Below are positions 1 through 10,085 of a stretch of 64,000 nucleotides of DNA, piece by piece. Source of the DNA: Mucilaginibacter_A sp050955045 (lineage in GTDB: Bacteria > Bacteroidota > Bacteroidia > Sphingobacteriales > Sphingobacteriaceae); the NCBI GenBank assembly GCA_050955045.1, contig JBPBQV010000030.1, forward strand, positions 248,001-312,000, written 5' to 3'. Within the stretch, counting starts at the first letter, position 1. Every line of letters begins with the position of its first letter. The position numbers and the translations under genes were made by a program. The notes under the pieces are model-generated. The model saw only the letters and a program-made list of their open reading frames with translations. It was not told where the DNA came from and made no database searches.

Positions 1-1
1 T

Positions 2-2218
2 TATCCTGATTTGCAGAACAAGCTTGCCCGAATTAAAATCAGTATAAAAAGTGATGTAAAAATAGCATCATCCGGCTGGTTGAATATTTCTGCAAAAAGC
101 TTCAACACCAAAACCAGCCAGCAAATTAAAACGGTTAAAGGTGAGTACAAACTGGAAAACGGCGAAGGAACCGCTGAAATTGTACTGCCAATGGGCGAAC
201 ATTTTTTAACCTGGGACGAGTTCAATCCAGCTTTGTATCACTTAAATGTTCAACTGGTTTCTAAAAATGGAAGCGAGCAAACCAAACAAATTCAGTTCGG
301 GATGCGGGAATTTAAAGCCGTAGATCGTCATTTTGAAATTAACGGCCGGCCGGTTTTTCTTCGCGGAACGGTTAATAACTGCGAATTTCCTTTAACCGGT
401 TATCCCGCAATGGATGTGCCGGCCTGGACGCGCATTTTTAAAATTGCCCGGGCGCACGGCTTAAACCACATGCGTTTTCATTCTTTTTGTCCGCCCGAAG
501 CTGCTTTTATAGCTGCTGATTTAGCCGGTTTTTATTTACAACCTGAAGGACCAACCTGGGCAAATCACGGCACTTCCATTGGCGATGGCAAACCGATCGA
601 CCAATATATTTATGACGAAACCAACCGCATGGCTAAAACTTACGGTAATTACGCATCGTTTTGTATGATGGCTTATGGCAATGAGCCGCGCGGAAAACAA
701 GTTGAATTTCTAACCAAATTTGTAGATTACTGGAAAGCGAAAGATAGCCGCCGTTTATATACCGGCGCTTCCGTTGGTGGCAGCTGGCCGGTTATTCCAA
801 ACAGTGAATATATGGTTCGAGGCAGCGCACGTGGCTTAGATTGGAACAAACGACCAGAAAGCGAATCAGATTATGCTCAGCTGATTACTTCTTTTACCGT
901 TCCTTTTGTGGCGCACGAAATGGGACAATGGTGCGTTTTTCCTGATTTTAAAGAAATTAAAAAATACACCGGCGTTTATCGCGCAAAAAACTTTGAGCTT
1001 TTTCAGGAGGATTTACAGGATCATCACATGGGTGATGAAGCCGAAAAATTTCTGATGGCTTCGGGAAAATTACAGGCTTTGTGTTACAAGAATGAAATCG
1101 AAAAAGCCTTACGCACGCCCAACTATGCTGGTTTTGAATTGCTTTCTTTGAATGATTATCCCGGACAAGGAACGGCATTAGTTGGCGTATTAAACGCTTT
1201 TTGGGATGAAAAAGGCTACATCACCGCCAAACAATTCAATCGTTTTTGCAACAGTACGGTTCCGTTAGCGCGCATTCCAAAGTTCGTTTTTACCAATAAT
1301 GAAACGTTTAAAGCTGCTATAGAAATTGCACATTTTGGTGCTGCGCCATTAGTTAATGCACGTGCTTCATGGAAAATAACCGATAAAAAAGGCATCGTTT
1401 TAGCTAAAGAAAACTTCGATCCAAAAACATTCTCCATTGGAAATAATTTGGAATTAGGTGAAGTAAATTTCCCGCTTTCTAAAATTAGCAAAGCAACGGA
1501 ACTAAACTTGGGAGTTTCCGTCAACAATACAACTTTTGCCAATGATTGGAATTTTTGGGTTTATCCGCAGCAACTTCCCGAAGTAAAATCAGACAATATT
1601 TATTACTGTACCTCTTTGGATGATAAAGCCAAAGAAACACTTGATAAAGGCGGAAAAGTATTTTTGCAAGCAGCCGGAAAAGTGGTAAAAGGGAAAGAAA
1701 TTGTACAAACATTTCTGCCGGTTTTCTGGAATACTTCCTGGTTTAAAATGCGTCCGCCGCATACTTTAGGCATTTTATTGGATGCAAAACATCCGGCTTT
1801 TAAAGATTTTCCAACCGAAAACTTTAGCGATTTGCAGTGGTGGGAAATTGTAAACAAAGCCCAGGTAATGCATCTGGAAGATTTTCCGGCAGGTTTCCGT
1901 CCGTTGGTACAACCCATTGATACCTGGTTTTTAAATCGCCGTTTGGGTTTGATCATCGAAGCAAAAGTTGGCAACGGCAAACTGCTGGTTTCGAGTGCTG
2001 ATTTAACTTCCGATTTGGAGCATCGCCCGGCTGCATTACAACTGTATTTGAGCCTGCAAAAATATATGGCTTCTGATCAGTTCAATCCAAAAACCAGTGT
2101 TGATTTTCAGGTGGTAAAAGATGTATTTGAAACCGGTTCGAAAGAAGTTTTTAGCACTTATACCAAAGATAGTCCAGACGAACTCAAGCCAAAACCGACT
2201 CAAAAGAAATCAACCTAA
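2..2218 (+). CDS. Glycoside hydrolase family 2-like enzyme, 5'-truncated by window edge
   Basis: The frame is open to the left edge, so the N-terminus, with any signal peptide and the sugar-binding beta-sandwich, is outside the window. What remains is the end of an immunoglobulin-like domain, a TIM barrel opening with FEINGRPVFLRGT, and a long C-terminal region. The barrel has MRFHSFCPPEAA, then YGNEP (Glu codon at 683-685, the expected acid/base) and FVAHEMGQW (Glu codon at 917-919, the expected nucleophile). This is the usual GH2 arrangement. GH2 enzymes remove beta-linked galactose, glucuronate, mannose or related sugars; the specificity cannot be read here. The next gene starts 21 bp downstream, so it is probably the first visible gene of the rhamnogalacturonan operon. 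Family call fairly sure; substrate inferred from context only. Confidence 0.8.
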   Translation, partial: YPDLQNKLARIKISIKSDVKIASSGWLNISAKSFNTKTSQQIKTVKGEYKLENGEGTAEIVLPMGEHFLTWDEFNPALYHLNVQLVSKNGSEQTKQIQFGMREFKAVDRHFEINGRPVFLRGTVNNCEFPLTGYPAMDVPAWTRIFKIARAHGLNHMRFHSFCPPEAAFIAADLAGFYLQPEGPTWANHGTSIGDGKPIDQYIYDETNRMAKTYGNYASFCMMAYGNEPRGKQVEFLTKFVDYWKAKDSRRLYTGASVGGSWPVIPNSEYMVRGSARGLDWNKRPESESDYAQLITSFTVPFVAHEMGQWCVFPDFKEIKKYTGVYRAKNFELFQEDLQDHHMGDEAEKFLMASGKLQALCYKNEIEKALRTPNYAGFELLSLNDYPGQGTALVGVLNAFWDEKGYITAKQFNRFCNSTVPLARIPKFVFTNNETFKAAIEIAHFGAAPLVNARASWKITDKKGIVLAKENFDPKTFSIGNNLELGEVNFPLSKISKATELNLGVSVNNTTFANDWNFWVYPQQLPEVKSDNIYYCTSLDDKAKETLDKGGKVFLQAAGKVVKGKEIVQTFLPVFWNTSWFKMRPPHTLGILLDAKHPAFKDFPTENFSDLQWWEIVNKAQVMHLEDFPAGFRPLVQPIDTWFLNRRLGLIIEAKVGNGKLLVSSADLTSDLEHRPAALQLYLSLQKYMASDQFNPKTSVDFQVVKDVFETGSKEVFSTYTKDSPDELKPKPTQKKST

Positions 2219-2239
2219 TGCTTCTTTTATTAACCTAAA

Positions 2240-3382
2240 ATGAATAAATATAATATTTTGAAGAAAGCAGTTTTTGCGGTAATGCTTCTTTTATCGGTTC
2301 AATTTTCTTTACAGGCTCAGCCTTTGCCCTCCAAAAAAGAAGTGCTAAAAGTGATGCAGCTCACCAATAGTTACTTTATGCAAAAGTGGCCAGATGCGGG
2401 AAAAGAGATCACCACGAACAAAACGCGGCCAAGTAACATCTGGACGAGAGGTGTTTATTATGAAGGTCTGATGACTTTGTATCAGCTGGATCATGATAAA
2501 AAATATTATGATTATGCCGTAGATTGGGGCCAAAAGCATCAATGGAATTTGCGAAACGGCGTTACTACCAGAAATGCAGATGACCAAACTTGTGGCCAAA
2601 CTTACATCGATTTATACAAAATTGATAAGCAACCGGAACGCATCAAAAACATCCAGGCGTCCATCGATTCGATGGTAAAAACGGATAAAATCAGCGACTG
2701 GACCTGGGTTGATGCCTTGCAAATGGCGATGCCGGTTTACGCAAAACTAGGTGTTCAATACAAAGACAATGCTTATTTTGAGCGGATGTACCAAATGTAT
2801 AACCACACCAAAACGGCAGAAGGTGGCGGCTTATACAACACGAAAGAACATTTATGGTGGCGTGATAAAGATTTTGTGCCACCTTACAAAGAGCCAAACG
2901 GAGAGAATTGCTACTGGTCGCGCGGCAACGGCTGGGTTTTCGCAGCTTTAGTTCGGGTGATGGACATCATGCCGAAAAATGAAGCGCACCAGAAAGAATA
3001 CCTGCAAAATTTTAAAGAAATGGCGGCCGCATTGGTTCCGCTGCAAAGAACGGATGGTTTCTGGAATGTGAGTTTAAAAGATCCAAATCATTTTGGCGGA
3101 AAAGAAACCACAGGAACAGCACTTTTTGTTTATGGCATGACTTGGGGAATTAACAACGGCATTTTGGATGCGAAAACTTATCGTCCAATTTTGTTAAAAG
3201 CCTGGAATGCGATGGTAAAAGATGCAGTTCATGCAGATGGAATGCTGGGTTTTGTACAGGGAACCGGTAAAGAGCCAAAAGACAGTCAACCAGTGAGTTA
3301 TACTAATATTCCTGATTTTGAAGATTATGGTTTAGGTTGTTTCCTACTTGCCGGAAGCGAAGTTTATAAACTTAAAAAATGA
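2240..3382 (+). CDS. GH105 unsaturated rhamnogalacturonyl hydrolase (YteR-like), exported
   Basis: 380 residues, the usual GH105 length. Residues 1-26 form a signal peptide ending SLQAQ. The (alpha/alpha)6-barrel follows, with NIWTRGVYYEGL (residues 66-77), DWTWVDALQMAMP with Asp158 at the position of the YteR catalytic aspartate, and SRGNGWVFAAL. The family removes the unsaturated galacturonyl residue that pectate or rhamnogalacturonan lyases leave at the non-reducing end of oligosaccharides. Its stop overlaps the start of the next gene (ATGA at 3379-3382), so translation of the two is probably coupled. Exported, probably periplasmic. Family assignment is confident; unsaturated rhamnogalacturonan disaccharide as substrate is inferred from the GH106 and RhaM neighbours. 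Confidence 0.9.
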   Translation: MNKYNILKKAVFAVMLLLSVQFSLQAQPLPSKKEVLKVMQLTNSYFMQKWPDAGKEITTNKTRPSNIWTRGVYYEGLMTLYQLDHDKKYYDYAVDWGQKHQWNLRNGVTTRNADDQTCGQTYIDLYKIDKQPERIKNIQASIDSMVKTDKISDWTWVDALQMAMPVYAKLGVQYKDNAYFERMYQMYNHTKTAEGGGLYNTKEHLWWRDKDFVPPYKEPNGENCYWSRGNGWVFAALVRVMDIMPKNEAHQKEYLQNFKEMAAALVPLQRTDGFWNVSLKDPNHFGGKETTGTALFVYGMTWGINNGILDAKTYRPILLKAWNAMVKDAVHADGMLGFVQGTGKEPKDSQPVSYTNIPDFEDYGLGCFLLAGSEVYKLKK

Positions 3383-5850
3383 TTGATAAAAGAAGTATCT
3401 GTAAAAAAGTTCTGGCTGTATTAGTACTGTTTTTAGCACTTAATTCTTCGGCACAAAATATTGGTAATGCTGTTTCCGGCTATAAAAAAGCGGGAAACGA
3501 ATTAACTTTTACCACAACCGGCGGAGAAGTAAAACTTGATTTTTGTACCGCAAGTATGTTCCGTTTCCGCACTTCGTGGAATAAAAAGTTTGAAGCAGAT
3601 GAAAACCTGATGGTGGTTAATTACCAGTTTCCAGCTATTCAATTTGCGGTTTTAGAGCAGAAAGATCATTTCCGGATCACAACAGATTCTTTGTCGATCA
3701 ATATTTTTAAAGCACCTTTTCGTTTGGATGTTTTTAATAAACACGGGCGTTTGCTCTCTTCAGAATCACCTTCGCCCCAACAGGGAAATTTATCTAAACA
3801 AGGAGATACCGTGATTTGCCGCAAAGCCATCATGCCTGATGAGCACTTTTTCGGTTTCGGCGAGCGGATGGATTTTCTCGATCGAAGAAGCAAAAAACTG
3901 AAACTGAACGTTGGCCGCGGCAATGAGTTGCCTTACATTGTTGGCGCTTATAATATTTTGGAAGCCAATTATTGCGCAGTTCCATTTATGATGAGCACGC
4001 GCGGTTATGGTATTTTCCTGCATAATTCTTCTGCAACGGAATGGGATATGGCTTCATCCAAAAGTAATCAACTGAGCTTTAAAGCAGTTGACGGTCCGCT
4101 GGATTATTATTTTATGTACGGAGATTTTCCTTCCATCCTCAATCAATACACTAACTTAACGGGTAAAAGTCCGCTATTGCCAGAATTTGCCCTGGGCTTG
4201 CATGTAGGAACTTATAGCGGCGGAACCTGGAACTATGAAGGACAAACTTCTACGCATTATGTAGTAGAACTGGCCAAAAGATTCAGAGAAATGGGGATTC
4301 CGGCGGATTTAATCTGGCTGGATTCTACCTGGCGTTTATTTGGCGAAGTTGGCGGAAAAGGCGCAACAAGTTTTGAATGGCGCGAAACGTTTAAAAATCC
4401 GAAAGCGATGTTTGACAGCATTTATGCGATGGATTACAAAATGGTAGGTTTACATATTCGTCCAAGAGTTGATAATGCTAAAAACCTCAATCTACTGGAT
4501 CAGGCTAAAGCGAAAGGGTTTACGTATCCGGAGAATGGAAAGCCGGGCGAATTTGTTAATTTTTTCGATCAGAAAGCAGTGGATTGGTGGTGGCAAAACG
4601 GCTTAATGCGCGTTGCTTCTCAAGGAGCAAAGTTTGTTAAAACCGACGAAGGAAGCGCTTTTGCTTCGCTGGCCAATGAAAGCGATAAAGTTGGGCCAAC
4701 CGGTAAAGCAGTAGAGAAATTACACAATGTTTTTCCGATTGCTTATGCCAAAGCGCCTTTCGAAAAATTTCAGGAGTTTAACAAAATACGCGGTTTAAAT
4801 CATACGCGCGAAGGTTACAGCGGCATCCAACGTTATCCCTTTATTTTTGCCGGAGATTGGCCAAGTGAATGGCAATATTTTGCACCAGTAATTAAAGCCG
4901 GGATTAACATCGGACTTTCCGGAGTAGGAGACTGGGGACATTGCATGGGCGGATTTGAACATCTGGCTGATCCGGAATTGTACATCCGTTGGGTGCAGTT
5001 TGGAATGTTTAGTCCGATTGCGATGGTTTTCGGCATGGATCATCCGGGCTATAAAGAGCCGTGGAACTATGGTGATGCTGCATTAAAAAACTTTAAAAAA
5101 TACGATTTGCTGCGTTACCGCATGATTCCGTATCTATATTCAACCCAATATCAGCAATACAAAACCGGTTTGCCGATGATGCGCGCTTTGGTTTTGCAAG
5201 ATCAGCAGGATGAAAATACATTTGAAGTTGGCGACCAATACATGCTGGGCGATAACCTGATGGTTTGTCCGGTTACCACAAAAGGTGCTGTTACGCGTAC
5301 GGTTTATCTACCAAAAGGCAATTGGTTTGATTACTGGACGGGCAAAAAATACGAAGGCAAACAATATGTACACGTTTTAGCTCCCCTGGATACGATTCCG
5401 CTTTTTGTAAAAGCTGGAGGCATTATTCCGATGCAACCGGAGATGAAATATTTTGGAGAAAAAAAAGCTGATGTAATTACGCTGGATATTTTCCCCGAAG
5501 GAAAATCAAGCTTTAATTTGTATGAAGATGATGGCAAAACTTTGGCTTATCAGCAGGGAGAATTTGCGATTACGAAGATGAATGCTTCTTTTACCGGGCA
5601 AAAATTAGTATTGGATATTGCCAAACCTGCCGGAAATTTTATTCCACAGGAACATCATTATCTCACAAAAATTCATTGGAACGCAGCGAAACCTTCAGCT
5701 TTAATGGAAAATGGTAAAATAATAGCGGCCGCTGCCAATGCAGCTGACCTAGAAAAATCCGACAGCTGGTTTTATGATGCGAATACCAAAATTTTATGGG
5801 TAAAAACAGCATCTGCTAACCAAAACAATATTCAGTTAACTGTTCAATAA
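3379..5850 (+). CDS. GH31 family alpha-glycosidase, exported
   Basis: 823 residues. Residues 1-25 are a signal peptide (VLVLFLALNSSAQ). A galactose-mutarotase-like N-domain includes EHFFGFGERMDF (residues 155-166), typical of GH31. In the barrel, FVKTDEGSAF carries the expected nucleophile Asp423, and IFAGDWPSEW the expected acid/base Asp493. A C-terminal beta-domain with GNWFDYWTGKKYEG follows, as in alpha-xylosidases and alpha-glucosidases. The nucleophile loop is KTDEG rather than the common W-x-D-M-N-E, so specificity may differ from standard alpha-glucosidases. It overlaps the upstream GH105 gene by 4 bp, and rhaM begins 3 bp after its stop, so it belongs to the operon. The linkage it cuts, possibly a side chain of rhamnogalacturonan, is unknown. 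Confidence 0.85.
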   Translation: MIDKRSICKKVLAVLVLFLALNSSAQNIGNAVSGYKKAGNELTFTTTGGEVKLDFCTASMFRFRTSWNKKFEADENLMVVNYQFPAIQFAVLEQKDHFRITTDSLSINIFKAPFRLDVFNKHGRLLSSESPSPQQGNLSKQGDTVICRKAIMPDEHFFGFGERMDFLDRRSKKLKLNVGRGNELPYIVGAYNILEANYCAVPFMMSTRGYGIFLHNSSATEWDMASSKSNQLSFKAVDGPLDYYFMYGDFPSILNQYTNLTGKSPLLPEFALGLHVGTYSGGTWNYEGQTSTHYVVELAKRFREMGIPADLIWLDSTWRLFGEVGGKGATSFEWRETFKNPKAMFDSIYAMDYKMVGLHIRPRVDNAKNLNLLDQAKAKGFTYPENGKPGEFVNFFDQKAVDWWWQNGLMRVASQGAKFVKTDEGSAFASLANESDKVGPTGKAVEKLHNVFPIAYAKAPFEKFQEFNKIRGLNHTREGYSGIQRYPFIFAGDWPSEWQYFAPVIKAGINIGLSGVGDWGHCMGGFEHLADPELYIRWVQFGMFSPIAMVFGMDHPGYKEPWNYGDAALKNFKKYDLLRYRMIPYLYSTQYQQYKTGLPMMRALVLQDQQDENTFEVGDQYMLGDNLMVCPVTTKGAVTRTVYLPKGNWFDYWTGKKYEGKQYVHVLAPLDTIPLFVKAGGIIPMQPEMKYFGEKKADVITLDIFPEGKSSFNLYEDDGKTLAYQQGEFAITKMNASFTGQKLVLDIAKPAGNFIPQEHHYLTKIHWNAAKPSALMENGKIIAAAANAADLEKSDSWFYDANTKILWVKTASANQNNIQLTVQ

Positions 5851-5853
5851 TAT

Positions 5854-6165
5854 ATGCAAAAAGTAGCTTTTAAAATGAAATTGAAGCCCAGCTTCGAACA
5901 GGAATATCAGAAACGCCATAATGAAATCTGGCCGGAACTGGCGCAATTGTTAAAAGCCAATGGCATCAGCGATTATACGATTTTCCTAGATGAAGAAACG
6001 CTGACTTTGTTTGCGGTACAGCAGCAATCCGGGCAATCTTCGCAGGATTTAGGACAGACTGAAATTGTGAAAAAATGGTGGTCGTACATGGCCGATTTGA
6101 TGGAAACTAACCCAGATAACTCACCGGTTTCTATTCCTTTAAAAAAAGTTTTCCATCTCGACTAA
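5854..6165 (+). CDS. rhaM: L-rhamnose mutarotase
   Basis: 103 residues, matching the YiiL/RhaM family in length (about 104). Family hallmarks are all visible: KMKLKPSFEQEY, KRHNEIWPEL (His22 is at the catalytic His position of E. coli RhaM), a central WW pair, and the C-terminal MADLMETNPDNSP followed by a VFHLD end. The enzyme interconverts alpha- and beta-L-rhamnopyranose in the cytoplasm, so that rhamnose released by inverting rhamnosidases can enter rhamnose isomerase. Lying between GH31 and GH106 with gaps of 3 and 9 bp, it is the strongest single clue that the operon delivers L-rhamnose. The isomerase, kinase and aldolase are not in the window. Confidence 0.93.
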   Translation: MQKVAFKMKLKPSFEQEYQKRHNEIWPELAQLLKANGISDYTIFLDEETLTLFAVQQQSGQSSQDLGQTEIVKKWWSYMADLMETNPDNSPVSIPLKKVFHLD

Positions 6166-6174
6166 TTCCTCATA

Positions 6175-8967
6175 ATGAAAAATTTAAAATGGGCCATTGC
6201 AGCAAGTGTCATGCTGTTTTTATCCACTAAAAACAGTGATGCGCAAACTGCCGTTTCCTCTCAAAATATCTGGCCTGCAGTAAAAAAAGAAACGCATCCC
6301 TGGACGCGCTGGTGGTGGATGGGAAATGCGGTGGATGAACAAAATGTTGCATCGCTTTTAAAGCAATACCACGATGCCGGAATTGGCGGCGTAGAAATTA
6401 CGCCAATTTATGGTGCTGTTGGTTTTGAGCAGCGTTACCTGGATTTTTTGTCGCCAAAATGGCTGGATGTAGTCAATTTTACAGTGCAAAAAGCAGCAAG
6501 CCTGAATATGGGCGTGGATATGAACACCGGAACGGGCTGGCCTTTTGGCGGACCACAGATTACGCCTGATTTGGCTGCTTCTAAGTTAATTGTCCAAAAA
6601 TACCAGTTGAAAGCAGGAGAGAAGTTGCAGGAAAAGATTGTGGTGAATGATCCAAAACAAAAATTGGTAAAATTGCAAGCGTTAATGGCTTATGGTGATA
6701 AAGGCGAAGTTGTAGATTTAACGGCAAAAGTTGAATCGGATGGAAACCTGAACTGGAAACCGTTAACCGGAAACTGGCAACTTTTGGCTGCCTTTGATGG
6801 CAAATCCCGACAAATGGTAAAACGTGCTGCGCCGGGCGGTGTAGGTTTGGTGATGGATCATCTTCAAAAAAAAGCGGTTGATGTTTATTTGGCTCGTTTT
6901 GATGCTTCTTTTAAGGGCAAAATTCCGGGAATCGGCAATTATTTTAATGATAGTTATGAAGTTTTCGGTGCAGATTGGTCGCCGGCATTGTTTGAAGAAT
7001 TTCAGAAATACAGAGGTTATAATTTAAAGGAACATCTGCAGGAACTGACTTCAAAAGATTCTACAAATGAAATAGTTGCCCGCGTAAAATCGGATTACCG
7101 CGAAACGATGAGCGATATGCTGCTGCATAATTTCACCGAAAACTGGACGGACTGGGCGCATAAAAATCATAGTTTAACCCGGAACCAATCGCACGGTTCG
7201 CCGGGAAATTTGCTGGATTTGTACGGAACGGTTGATGTGCCGGAATGTGAAACTTTTGGTTCGAGTTATTTTCCGATTCCGGGTTTACGGCGTGATAGTG
7301 CCGATATCCGGAATGTTGATCCTGATCCGATGATGTTCAAATTTGCGACTTCGGCAGCGCATGTAAACGGAAAACCGCTGGCTTCCTCCGAAACTTTTAC
7401 TTGGCTGGCAGAGCATTTTAAAGGTTCGCTTTCTCAGTGTAAACCTGAGGTGGAAAACATTTTTTTATCGGGTGTAAATCACGTTTTCTTTCACGGAACG
7501 GCTTATTCTCCGCAGGATGTTCCCTTTCCCGGATGGCTGTTTTATGCTTCGGTTAATTTTTCGCCGAGTAATACTTTTTGGCCGCACATTAAAGGCATGA
7601 ATGATTATATCACGCGTTGCCAGTCGGTCTTACAGGATGGAAAAGCAGATAACGATGTGCTGATGTACTGGCCGGTTTACGATGTGTGGAACAAAGCTGG
7701 CGGCATGGAAATGCTGCTGGCGATACATGGAATTGAAAAATGGCTGCGACCAACACAATTTTATCAGCAAGCCAAACAGTTAACGCAAAAAGGTTTTACG
7801 ATTGATTTTATTTCGGATACGCAAATAGCGGCCACAAAAACAGCAAACGGAATGCTGCAAACCAATGCTGCTGCTTCGCCTTATAAAGTAATTATCATTC
7901 CGGAATGTAAACTAATGCCGATAGCAACTTTGCGTAACATTTTGCAGCTGGCCAATAATGGTGCAACGGTGATTTTTCAAAAATTACCGGAAGATGTGCC
8001 TGGTTTAAACGATCTGGAAAATCGCAGGAATCTGTTTGAAAAAATGCTCGGTACAATGAAGTTTTTAGGTGATAAAAACAGCATCCGCATATTTAAAACC
8101 GGAAAAGGTACAATTTTACTTTCTGCGGATTTACAGCAGGCATTAAACTTTAAACAAGTAAAACGTGAAGAATTAACAGATTCTGGCTTAGAATTTAACC
8201 GCAGAAGTTTTAACGGCGGCAAATATTATTATTTAGTTAATCATACCGCAAAAGATATTGATCAGCAAATTACATTAAACGATGCCGGAAAATATGTGGC
8301 AATATTGGATCCGCAAACGGGTAACAGTGGTTTTGCTCAATATGTTGCTGTAGAAAATCAACCGTCAGTTCGTGTACAATTAAAATCAGGCGAAGCTTTG
8401 ATTGTAAAAACTTTTTATCAGCAAAAACCAGTTCTGAATAACTGGGTATATCTGGCAAAACCGGCAACAGCAATTAATATTAGCAAGAACTGGAATTTGC
8501 ATTTTACAGAAGGCGGACCAGAACTTCCGGCAGATCAACAATTAACCAAATTGATTTCCTGGACAGAATTTGCAGACCCGAAAGCAATCGCTTTTTCAGG
8601 CAGCGGTGTGTACACATCGACCATAAATTTGCCGGTAAAAACAGCAAAAGAATATGTGTTGAGTCTAGGAAAAGTGGCAGAAAGCGCACACGTTTGGATT
8701 AATGGAAAAGATGCAGGAATTTTATGGGCGAATCCGTTTGAAACACGAATCGGGAAATATCTTCATACCGGAACGAACACAATAAAAGTTGAAGTGGCCA
8801 ATTTGATGGCCAACCGCATCCGCGATATGGACCAGAAAGGTATCAAGTGGCGCAATTATCACGAGATTAATTTTGTCAATATCAATTATTTGCCTTTTGA
8901 TGCAGCAAAGTGGAAACCGATGGTTTCAGGATTATTAGGACCGGTAACAATTACGCCATATAATTAA
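6175..8967 (+). CDS. GH106 alpha-L-rhamnosidase, exported
   Basis: 930 residues with a signal peptide (residues 1-24, ending SDAQ). The mature protein opens with HPWTRWWWMGNAVDE (TRWWW at 44-48), followed by GIGGVEITPIYG and DMNTGTGWPFGGP, all signature segments of GH106. Further conserved pieces are LASSETFTWL and VNHVFFHGTAYSP. The C-terminus is a jelly-roll domain with FSGSGVYTSTINLP and HVWINGKDAGILWANP. GH106 enzymes are inverting alpha-L-rhamnosidases acting on rhamnogalacturonan I or II fragments and rhamnosides. Directly follows rhaM by 9 bp. Catalytic glutamates were not mapped individually. Family call is firm; the exact rhamnosyl linkage is not deducible. Confidence 0.92.
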   Translation: MKNLKWAIAASVMLFLSTKNSDAQTAVSSQNIWPAVKKETHPWTRWWWMGNAVDEQNVASLLKQYHDAGIGGVEITPIYGAVGFEQRYLDFLSPKWLDVVNFTVQKAASLNMGVDMNTGTGWPFGGPQITPDLAASKLIVQKYQLKAGEKLQEKIVVNDPKQKLVKLQALMAYGDKGEVVDLTAKVESDGNLNWKPLTGNWQLLAAFDGKSRQMVKRAAPGGVGLVMDHLQKKAVDVYLARFDASFKGKIPGIGNYFNDSYEVFGADWSPALFEEFQKYRGYNLKEHLQELTSKDSTNEIVARVKSDYRETMSDMLLHNFTENWTDWAHKNHSLTRNQSHGSPGNLLDLYGTVDVPECETFGSSYFPIPGLRRDSADIRNVDPDPMMFKFATSAAHVNGKPLASSETFTWLAEHFKGSLSQCKPEVENIFLSGVNHVFFHGTAYSPQDVPFPGWLFYASVNFSPSNTFWPHIKGMNDYITRCQSVLQDGKADNDVLMYWPVYDVWNKAGGMEMLLAIHGIEKWLRPTQFYQQAKQLTQKGFTIDFISDTQIAATKTANGMLQTNAAASPYKVIIIPECKLMPIATLRNILQLANNGATVIFQKLPEDVPGLNDLENRRNLFEKMLGTMKFLGDKNSIRIFKTGKGTILLSADLQQALNFKQVKREELTDSGLEFNRRSFNGGKYYYLVNHTAKDIDQQITLNDAGKYVAILDPQTGNSGFAQYVAVENQPSVRVQLKSGEALIVKTFYQQKPVLNNWVYLAKPATAINISKNWNLHFTEGGPELPADQQLTKLISWTEFADPKAIAFSGSGVYTSTINLPVKTAKEYVLSLGKVAESAHVWINGKDAGILWANPFETRIGKYLHTGTNTIKVEVANLMANRIRDMDQKGIKWRNYHEINFVNINYLPFDAAKWKPMVSGLLGPVTITPYN

Positions 8968-9013
8968 CGTCTTGAATTTTATCGGTATGTTTATCCTGCC
9001 AAGTCAATTATAA

Positions 9014-10045
9014 ATGAAGCCCATTAAGTTTTTTACTTTTATTAAAGTAGATGAATACTCTGCCACACCAAAATATTTGCAGTTAACCAATTCGATTTTA
9101 ACAGCTATTGAAACCGGAAAAATACAGAAAGATGATTTGCTTCCGTCTATCAACGAGTTAAGTTATGAGCTGGAAATCTCACGCGACACGGCCGAAAAAG
9201 GTTATAAATATTTAAAAAAGCTAGGCGTTTTAGGTTCGATTCCGGGCAAAGGATATTATATTATCAGCACAGATTTCAGGCAAACACTTAAAATTTGTTT
9301 GCTTTTTAATAAGCTGAGTTCCCACAAAAAAATTATTTATGATTCTTTTATCTCGGCAATTGGCGAGAATGTGGCGGTTGACTTTTATATCTACAATAAT
9401 GATTTCGCTTTATTTAAAAAACTGATTATCAACAAAAAAGATCAGTATTCTCATTTTGTAATTATTCCGCATTTTATAGAAGGCGGCGAAAATGCACATG
9501 AAGTAATCAACCTCATTCCAAAAGAAAAACTGGTTGTACTGGATAAAAAATTACCTGGCGTGGATGGCGAATATGCAGCAGCATACGAAAATTTTGAAAA
9601 AGATATTTACGTTTCATTGGATCAGGCGCGCGAACAACTAAGTAAGTATCACACCATTAAACTGATTTTCCCGAAAGACAGTTATTTTCCGAAAGAAATC
9701 ATCAAAGGTTTCAGTCGGTTTTGCCAGCAATACGCATTTACGCACAAAGTGATCAGTTGTGTGGCAGAGGAAGATTTGCAGGAAGGAACGGTTTACATCA
9801 ACCTGATGGAAAATGATCTGGTTACGCTGGTTGAAAAAATCATTTCTTCTCAATTTGAAATCGGTAAACAAATTGGTGTGATTTCTTACAATGAAACGCC
9901 GCTGAAAAAGATTATTTTAAACGGTATTACTACAATCTCCACCGATTTTAAAGAAATGGGAACACTGGCGGCACAACTTATTTTAGATAATTCGCCGCGG
10001 CATGTAGAAGTTCCTTTTACTCTAACATTACGAAATTCATTATAA
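9014..10045 (+). CDS. GntR-family regulator with LacI-like sugar-sensing domain
   Basis: 343 residues. The N-terminal 80 residues form a GntR winged helix: YLQLTNSILTAIETGKIQ, LLPSINELSYELEISRDT (recognition helix) and GVLGSIPGKGYYI (wing). Residues from about 90 to 335 resemble a periplasmic-binding-protein/LacI sensor fold, with ISYNETPLKKIILNGI and GTLAAQLILDN near the end. This architecture is like AraR of Bacillus. It lies 46 bp after the rhamnosidase gene in the same direction, so it may be co-transcribed and is the likely local regulator of the cluster, responding to a released sugar. The ligand (rhamnose or a disaccharide) is inference. No operator was identified. Confidence 0.85.
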   Translation: MKPIKFFTFIKVDEYSATPKYLQLTNSILTAIETGKIQKDDLLPSINELSYELEISRDTAEKGYKYLKKLGVLGSIPGKGYYIISTDFRQTLKICLLFNKLSSHKKIIYDSFISAIGENVAVDFYIYNNDFALFKKLIINKKDQYSHFVIIPHFIEGGENAHEVINLIPKEKLVVLDKKLPGVDGEYAAAYENFEKDIYVSLDQAREQLSKYHTIKLIFPKDSYFPKEIIKGFSRFCQQYAFTHKVISCVAEEDLQEGTVYINLMENDLVTLVEKIISSQFEIGKQIGVISYNETPLKKIILNGITTISTDFKEMGTLAAQLILDNSPRHVEVPFTLTLRNSL

Positions 10046-10057
10046 AAAAATACCTGG

Positions 10058-10069
10058 TAAAAGAAGCAT
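10058..10069 (-). repeat. Isolated copy of the 12-mer ATGCTTCTTTTA
   Basis: An exact copy (TAAAAGAAGCAT on the + strand) lies in the 40-bp gap between the GntR gene and the DUF72 gene. There is no partner arm, so this is a lone motif and not a full palindromic element. It is listed because the same 12-mer recurs many times in the window. Confidence 0.5.
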
Positions 10070-10085
10070 TTGCTTACTTTGAACT

